A stretch of 17,024 nucleotides of DNA from CAYZIC01 sp964478335 (lineage in GTDB: Bacteria; Verrucomicrobiota; Kiritimatiellia; RFP12; DVOR01): positions 1-17,024 of the forward strand of contig CAYZIC010000049.1 in the NCBI GenBank assembly GCA_964478335.1, given 5' to 3'. The notes under the pieces are model-generated. The model searched no databases, was not told the origin of the DNA, and was given only the letters and a program-made list of their open reading frames with translations. Positions 13,288-17,024 of the stretch are shown here, piece after piece; position 1 is the stretch's first letter, and each line of letters starts with the position of its first letter. Made by a program: the position numbers and the translations under genes.

Positions 13288-15267
13288 ATGAAACAAGGAT
13301 GGCGCTGGTTTGGAACGCATGATTCCATCACCCTCAAAGAAATCAAACAAGCAGGCGTGACCGACATTGTCACTGCCTTACACGAAGTGCGCTGTGGCGA
13401 ACTCTGGACCGTAGAGGCGATCCAAGCCCGCCAGGCTGAGGTCAAGGCCGCTGGCATGACTTGGACTGTCGTGGAAAGTCTCCCCGTACACGAATCAATC
13501 AAGATGCGTCGTGGCGACTTCAAGGCCTACATGGAAACCTACAAGGCCAGCATGCGTAACCTCGCTGCGTGTGGCATTCGTGTGATCTGCTACAACTTTA
13601 TGCCGATCCTCGACTGGACACGTAGCCAGCTCGACTATCAGCTCCCTGATGGCTCGACCGTGCTCAACTGCGACGAAATCGAATTGGCTGCTTTTGACTG
13701 CTTCATGCTCAAGCGCACCAATGCCGAGGCCACTTATACCCCCGAGATCATCGCTCAGGCCAAGGCATTCTTTGACCAAGCCACTGACGAGCAGAAAAAG
13801 AAGCTCGCCGATGGCATTCTCCTTGGCTTGCCAGGCACGGTGGATGACTTGACGATTGAGCAGTTTCGTGATCTCCTCTCGACCTATGATGGGATCGACG
13901 ATCAGGCACTTCGCAGTAATCTCTATGCATTCCTCAATGAGCTCGCTCCGCTCTGTGATGAGCTCGACATGGTTATGGCGATTCACCCAGATGATCCGCC
14001 TCGTCCAATCTTTGGTTTGCCCCGCATCCTCTCGACCAAGGCCGACATCATGCAGATGTGCCAAGAGGTCCCTAATGACCGCATGGGCGTAACATTCTGC
14101 TCGGGGTCTCTCGGTGGTAATCTCGCCAATAACGAGGTCGAAATCTTTAAGGCATGCGCTCGCCGCATTCACTTTGTCCACTTCCGCAATGTCGAATACA
14201 CCGAGGGTAAAACCTTCCACGAATCGGCCTCCCACCTCTGTGGCAAGGTCAATATGCCTGGTCTCATGAAGGTCCTGCTCGAGGAAGAACGCCGCCGCGG
14301 CAGTGAGATCGTCATGCGCCCCGACCACGGCCGCTACCTCGAGATCGACCACGGCCGCACCTGCTACAACGGCTACTCCTATGGCGGTCGTGCCATTGGG
14401 CTCGCAGAGCTCCGTGGTCTCGAGCTGGGACTCCAACGCGGCCAAGCCCTCGGCGATAAGGTCGTCGTCATCACGGGGGCTTCGGGCGTGCTCTGCTCGG
14501 TCATCGCTGAGGATCTCTTGCGCCAAGGTGCCAAGGTCGCCATCTTGGACCGTTCTGAAGAGGCTGCCATGGCATTCCAAGCCAGACTCAATACCCTCGG
14601 TTTGACGCAAACCATTGTCCTCGTCTCCGACGTGCTCGATCGTGCGCAGCTCCAAGCTGCTCGTGACACCGTGCTCAAGACCTGGGGCCGTATCGACGTC
14701 CTCATCAATGGCGCTGGCGGCAACCACCCCAAGGGCACCACCCCCGCCGAACAATTCACCGCCGACACCCCGCTGGCCGATAGTTTCTTTGGTCTCGAGA
14801 TGGAAGGCTTTGAATTCGTCAACCGCCTCAACATCATTGGCACCATCTTGCCCTCGCAAGTCTTTGGCGAAGCCATGATTGCTCAAGGCGGCTCGATCGT
14901 CAATATCTCCTCCATGGCTGCCTCGCAGCCCTTGACCAAGGTCGCTGCTTATGGCGCTGCCAAGGCTGGTGTGGATAACTTTACCCGTTGGTTGGCGACT
15001 CACCTCGCCCCGATGAATGTCCGCGTCAATGCCATTGCACCAGGCTTTTTCATCACCAATCAAAACCGCTTCCTCATGCTGGAGCCCGATGGTGAAACCC
15101 TCACCCCTCGTGGGAATAAGGTCATCGCTAAAACCCCGATGCGCAAATTTGGCAAGCCTGAGGATCTCTGCGGCGCGGTGCGTTTCCTCATCTCTGATGA
15201 TGCGTCATTCATCACGGGCGTCGACATCCCCGTCGATGGTGGCTTCTTGGCCTATTCTGGTGTCTAA
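13288..15267 (+). CDS. uxuA: Fused mannonate dehydratase and SDR mannonate (fructuronate) oxidoreductase
   Basis: A single 659-residue frame with two complete enzymes. Residues 1-385 are mannonate dehydratase: WRWFGTHDSITL at the start, YNFMPILDWTRS, HPDDPP (233-238), C271 in TFCSGS, HFRN (298-301) and RPDHGR (344-349), which carry metal and catalytic residues in the UxuA family. After a linker of only about five residues (386-390), residues 391-659 form a short-chain dehydrogenase: nucleotide-binding TGASGVLC (396-403), NGAGGNHP (474-481), catalytic S542, Y555 and K559 (YxxxK), and a C-terminal ITGVDIPVDGG. The SDR half should reduce fructuronate to mannonate with NAD(P)H, and the UxuA half should dehydrate mannonate to KDG, so the fusion performs consecutive steps. 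Domain order is opposite to flux. There is no stop, frameshift or internal ribosome binding site at the junction. AAAGGAT lies 5' of the ATG. Confidence 0.92.
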   Translation: MKQGWRWFGTHDSITLKEIKQAGVTDIVTALHEVRCGELWTVEAIQARQAEVKAAGMTWTVVESLPVHESIKMRRGDFKAYMETYKASMRNLAACGIRVICYNFMPILDWTRSQLDYQLPDGSTVLNCDEIELAAFDCFMLKRTNAEATYTPEIIAQAKAFFDQATDEQKKKLADGILLGLPGTVDDLTIEQFRDLLSTYDGIDDQALRSNLYAFLNELAPLCDELDMVMAIHPDDPPRPIFGLPRILSTKADIMQMCQEVPNDRMGVTFCSGSLGGNLANNEVEIFKACARRIHFVHFRNVEYTEGKTFHESASHLCGKVNMPGLMKVLLEEERRRGSEIVMRPDHGRYLEIDHGRTCYNGYSYGGRAIGLAELRGLELGLQRGQALGDKVVVITGASGVLCSVIAEDLLRQGAKVAILDRSEEAAMAFQARLNTLGLTQTIVLVSDVLDRAQLQAARDTVLKTWGRIDVLINGAGGNHPKGTTPAEQFTADTPLADSFFGLEMEGFEFVNRLNIIGTILPSQVFGEAMIAQGGSIVNISSMAASQPLTKVAAYGAAKAGVDNFTRWLATHLAPMNVRVNAIAPGFFITNQNRFLMLEPDGETLTPRGNKVIAKTPMRKFGKPEDLCGAVRFLISDDASFITGVDIPVDGGFLAYSGV

Positions 15268-15284
15268 CCGAGAGGAGCTCAACC

Positions 15285-16655
15285 ATGACAACCCCTTACG
15301 TCAAGTGGCTCACTGATGACTTCTTGCTTGATACTGCCGAGGCCAAAGCCCTCTATGCGCAGTATGCCAAGCCACAGCCCATCATTGACTACCACTCCCA
15401 CCTCAGCCCGCAGGAAATCGCAGAGAATAAACCCTTTGCCAACCTGACGCGCGCTTGGCTCGCCTGTGACCACTACAAATGGCGCGCCATGCGCACCGTG
15501 GGCATCCCTGAGCAACGCATCACCGGCGATGTCGATGATTACGAGATCTTTTTGGCCTGGGCCACCACCCTGCCACAGCTCATTCGTAACCCCCTCTATC
15601 ACTGGTCGCACCTCGAGCTCCTGCAAATCTTTGGCATCGACACCCCCTTGACCCCCGAAACGGCACCTGCCATTTGGGCTGAGGCCAATCGCCAGCTCCA
15701 AGCCCCTGGCATGGGGCCGCGCGATATCCTCATCAGGCTCGGCGTGCGCCTCTGCTGCACCACCGACGACCCCGATGATCAATTGCTTGACCATCAAACC
15801 GTCAACCAAGGCAACAGCGGCCTTACCCTCCTGCCGACCTGGCGTCCCGGGCGATTCATCGCCCTCGCCGATACCTCGAGACCCTTTGATGAACAGCTCG
15901 CTCACCTGATCAGCCGTCACGACTACTTCCATCAGCAAGGCTGCCGCCTCTCAGACTATTCCGTCGAGAGCTTCGCAGAAGCCCCGCTGATTAGCCATGA
16001 CCAAGCCAAGGCAATCTACGATGCCAAACGCGCCGGAGAAACCATCACCTCTGAGCAAGCTGCCCAGATCGCAGACTATATGCTTCATTTCTTTGCCCAA
16101 CTCGACGCCAAGAGCAACTGGACCCGCCAATTGCACATCGGCGCCCTGCGCAACCCTAATGAAGCGGCATTTAATGCACTCGGTCCGGACACAGGTTTTG
16201 ATGCTATCAACGACTTTAACTACGCCAAGCCATTGGCCAGACACCTCAGCCAGCTCGCCCGTAACAACGAGCTCCCACGCACCATCCTCTATAACCTCAA
16301 CCCCAAAGATACCACCATGCTCTCTGTCCTCTGCGGTAGCTTCCAAGATGGTACCCCGGGTGGTCGGGTGAACCTCGGACCGGCGTGGTGGTTCCTTGAT
16401 CAACAGAATGGCATCGAGGAAAACCTCAATGCAATTAGCCAGCTCGGTTGCCTCCAGCAATTTCCTGGTATGTTGACCGATAGTCGCAGCGTCATGAGCG
16501 TGCCCCGTCACGACTACTTCCGCCGTATCCTCTGCCGCATGCTCGGCCGAGATATGGCTACTGGCATCATCCCCAACGACTTGCCCACCATCGGACAAAT
16601 CGTCAAGAAGATCTCTGGAGAAACCGCGGCCCAATTCTTTACTCACGTCCTTTAA
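15285..16655 (+). CDS. uxaC: Uronate (glucuronate/galacturonate) isomerase
   Basis: A 456-residue member of the UxaC amidohydrolase-superfamily, close to the usual 465-470. Landmarks are WLTDDFLLDTAEAKALY, the metal-site motif DYHSHLSP (H37, H39), LACDHYKWRAMR, the CTTDDPDD segment, and the late GRVNLGPAWWFLDQ and SVPRHDYFRR motifs. It interconverts D-glucuronate and D-fructuronate (and galacturonate and tagaturonate). Because the neighbouring dehydratase is UxuA (mannonate) rather than UxaA (altronate), glucuronate is the likelier flux. GAGGAG (15272-15277) precedes the ATG, which starts 17 bases after the fusion gene. A hairpin overlaps its stop codon. Confidence 0.95.
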   Translation: MTTPYVKWLTDDFLLDTAEAKALYAQYAKPQPIIDYHSHLSPQEIAENKPFANLTRAWLACDHYKWRAMRTVGIPEQRITGDVDDYEIFLAWATTLPQLIRNPLYHWSHLELLQIFGIDTPLTPETAPAIWAEANRQLQAPGMGPRDILIRLGVRLCCTTDDPDDQLLDHQTVNQGNSGLTLLPTWRPGRFIALADTSRPFDEQLAHLISRHDYFHQQGCRLSDYSVESFAEAPLISHDQAKAIYDAKRAGETITSEQAAQIADYMLHFFAQLDAKSNWTRQLHIGALRNPNEAAFNALGPDTGFDAINDFNYAKPLARHLSQLARNNELPRTILYNLNPKDTTMLSVLCGSFQDGTPGGRVNLGPAWWFLDQQNGIEENLNAISQLGCLQQFPGMLTDSRSVMSVPRHDYFRRILCRMLGRDMATGIIPNDLPTIGQIVKKISGETAAQFFTHVL

Positions 16656-16667
16656 GACGCGAGTAAA
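16638..16667. promoter_or_regulatory. Hairpin spanning the uxaC stop codon
   Basis: Arms TTTACTC-A-CGTC (16638-16649) and GACG-C-GAGTAAA (16656-16667) pair along 11 of 12 positions. The stop codon (TAA, 16653-16655) sits in the loop. No T-run follows, so it is not a standard terminator. It may protect or define an mRNA end between uxaC and eda. Confidence 0.6.
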
Positions 16668-16675
16668 GAGCGGGT

Positions 16676-16735
16676 ACAGCTAGTCCAGCTAGTCCAGCGG
16701 CGCAAGCCGCTCCTCCACATTCAACATTCTAAAGA
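16676..16735. repeat. Palindrome-bearing insert between uxaC and eda
   Basis: Tandem CTAGTCCAG words (about 16680-16697) are followed by AGCGGC-GCAA-GCCGCT (16696-16711) and CCTCCACATTC. On the opposite strand, 8859-8895 shows the same combination (a GCGGC/GCCGC palindrome next to GAATGTGG units). It is the only piece of this repeat vocabulary found inside the operon. Confidence 0.5.
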
Positions 16736-16744
16736 AAGACAATC

Positions 16745-17024
16745 ATGCAGACCTTGATTCAACAACTCACCGATTCCAAATATGTTCCCGTTCTCGTCCT
16801 CAAGGATGTCGACCAAGCCCTTGCCACTGCGCAACGTCTCGTTGACAAAGGCCTTGGCGTCGCAGAGGTGACCTTTCGCACGCCCGCAGCTGCAGATTCG
16901 ATCGCAGCCATTCGCGCAGCCTTCCCGCAGTTGCTCGTTGGCGCAGGCACCATTCTTACCCTCGACGAACTGCACCGCGCAGCAAAAGCAGGCGCAACCT
17001 TTTGTGTGGCTCCCGGCTATGACC
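16745..17024 (+). CDS. eda: KDPG/KHG aldolase, N-terminal part (cut by window edge)
   Basis: The first 93 residues of a class I aldolase of about 210 residues. Visible are VPVLVLKDVDQALATAQ, the catalytic region AEVTFRT (E41, R45, T46), LLVGAGTIL, and AGATFCVAPGYD, which leads towards the Schiff-base lysine that lies beyond the window. The enzyme splits KDPG into pyruvate and glyceraldehyde-3-phosphate, the last step of the pathway encoded by the operon. The upstream AAAGAAAGA is a weak ribosome binding site. The 89-base gap to uxaC is the longest in the operon and is filled by palindromes. Confidence 0.92.
   Translation, partial: MQTLIQQLTDSKYVPVLVLKDVDQALATAQRLVDKGLGVAEVTFRTPAAADSIAAIRAAFPQLLVGAGTILTLDELHRAAKAGATFCVAPGYD

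Noticed and set aside
12172..13350. 392-codon open frame on the minus strand over kdgK
   Set aside because: It is a shadow of kdgK from the same codon bias, with no ribosome binding site and no recognisable motifs.
14473..14496. Unusual nucleotide-binding motif TGASGVLC in the SDR half
   Set aside because: It departs from the classical TGxxxGxG, but I recall similar TGGGGVLC/G motifs in mannonate-type SDR enzymes, and the catalytic S, Y and K are present. I do not count it as a defect without an alignment.
13495..15063. 522-codon open frame on the minus strand inside the fusion gene
   Set aside because: It is antisense to a fully recognisable two-enzyme protein. C-ending codons on the plus strand leave few stops in this reverse frame. 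It has no recognisable protein family.

Overview
The window looks like a chromosomal segment from a Gram-negative member of the PVC group, most likely Verrucomicrobiota (Opitutae- or Lentisphaeria-like). This is inferred from a secreted protein ending in a classical PEP-CTERM sorting tail, a very large exported beta-rich protein with a discoidin-like domain, a TRAP-fed hexuronate pathway that uses an SDR-type mannonate oxidoreductase, and long gene-free stretches packed with short palindromes. No species-level marker is present.

Layout. 1-1060 has no gene and is a mosaic of hairpins, including a perfect 121-bp tandem duplication. A tRNA-Gln(CUG) with its own promoter and terminator follows (1061-1243). 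Next is a two-gene unit encoding an Lrp/AsnC regulator and a class I/II PLP aminotransferase (1279-2964), closed by a terminator. After a repeat-rich gap lies a 1231-residue exported protein (3601-7296), with a nearly identical terminator behind it. Facing it on the minus strand is a 207-residue lectin-like PEP-CTERM protein (7757-8380) with its own extended -10 promoter and terminator. Another gene-free stretch (about 8490-9215) carries helically phased direct repeats and a 20-nt-arm inverted repeat.

From 9216 to the right edge runs one operon for uptake and breakdown of hexuronate, probably glucuronate from plant, algal or host polysaccharide. A near-consensus promoter with an inverted repeat at its expected start site drives TRAP transporter genes dctP-dctQ-dctM, then 2-keto-3-deoxygluconate kinase (kdgK), a mannonate dehydratase fused to an SDR oxidoreductase, uronate isomerase (uxaC), and the start of KDPG/KHG aldolase (eda), which is cut by the window edge. 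The inferred flux is glucuronate -> fructuronate (UxaC) -> mannonate (SDR half) -> KDG (UxuA half) -> KDPG (KdgK) -> pyruvate + glyceraldehyde-3-phosphate (Eda). No regulator for this operon lies inside the window.

The two most notable things are (1) the single-chain UxuA-SDR fusion, which joins two consecutive pathway steps, and (2) an intergenic repeat system. The repeats combine a portable terminator block, a 37-bp hairpin element in both orientations, and many palindromes whose arms differ while the three-base loop stays GCA/TGC.
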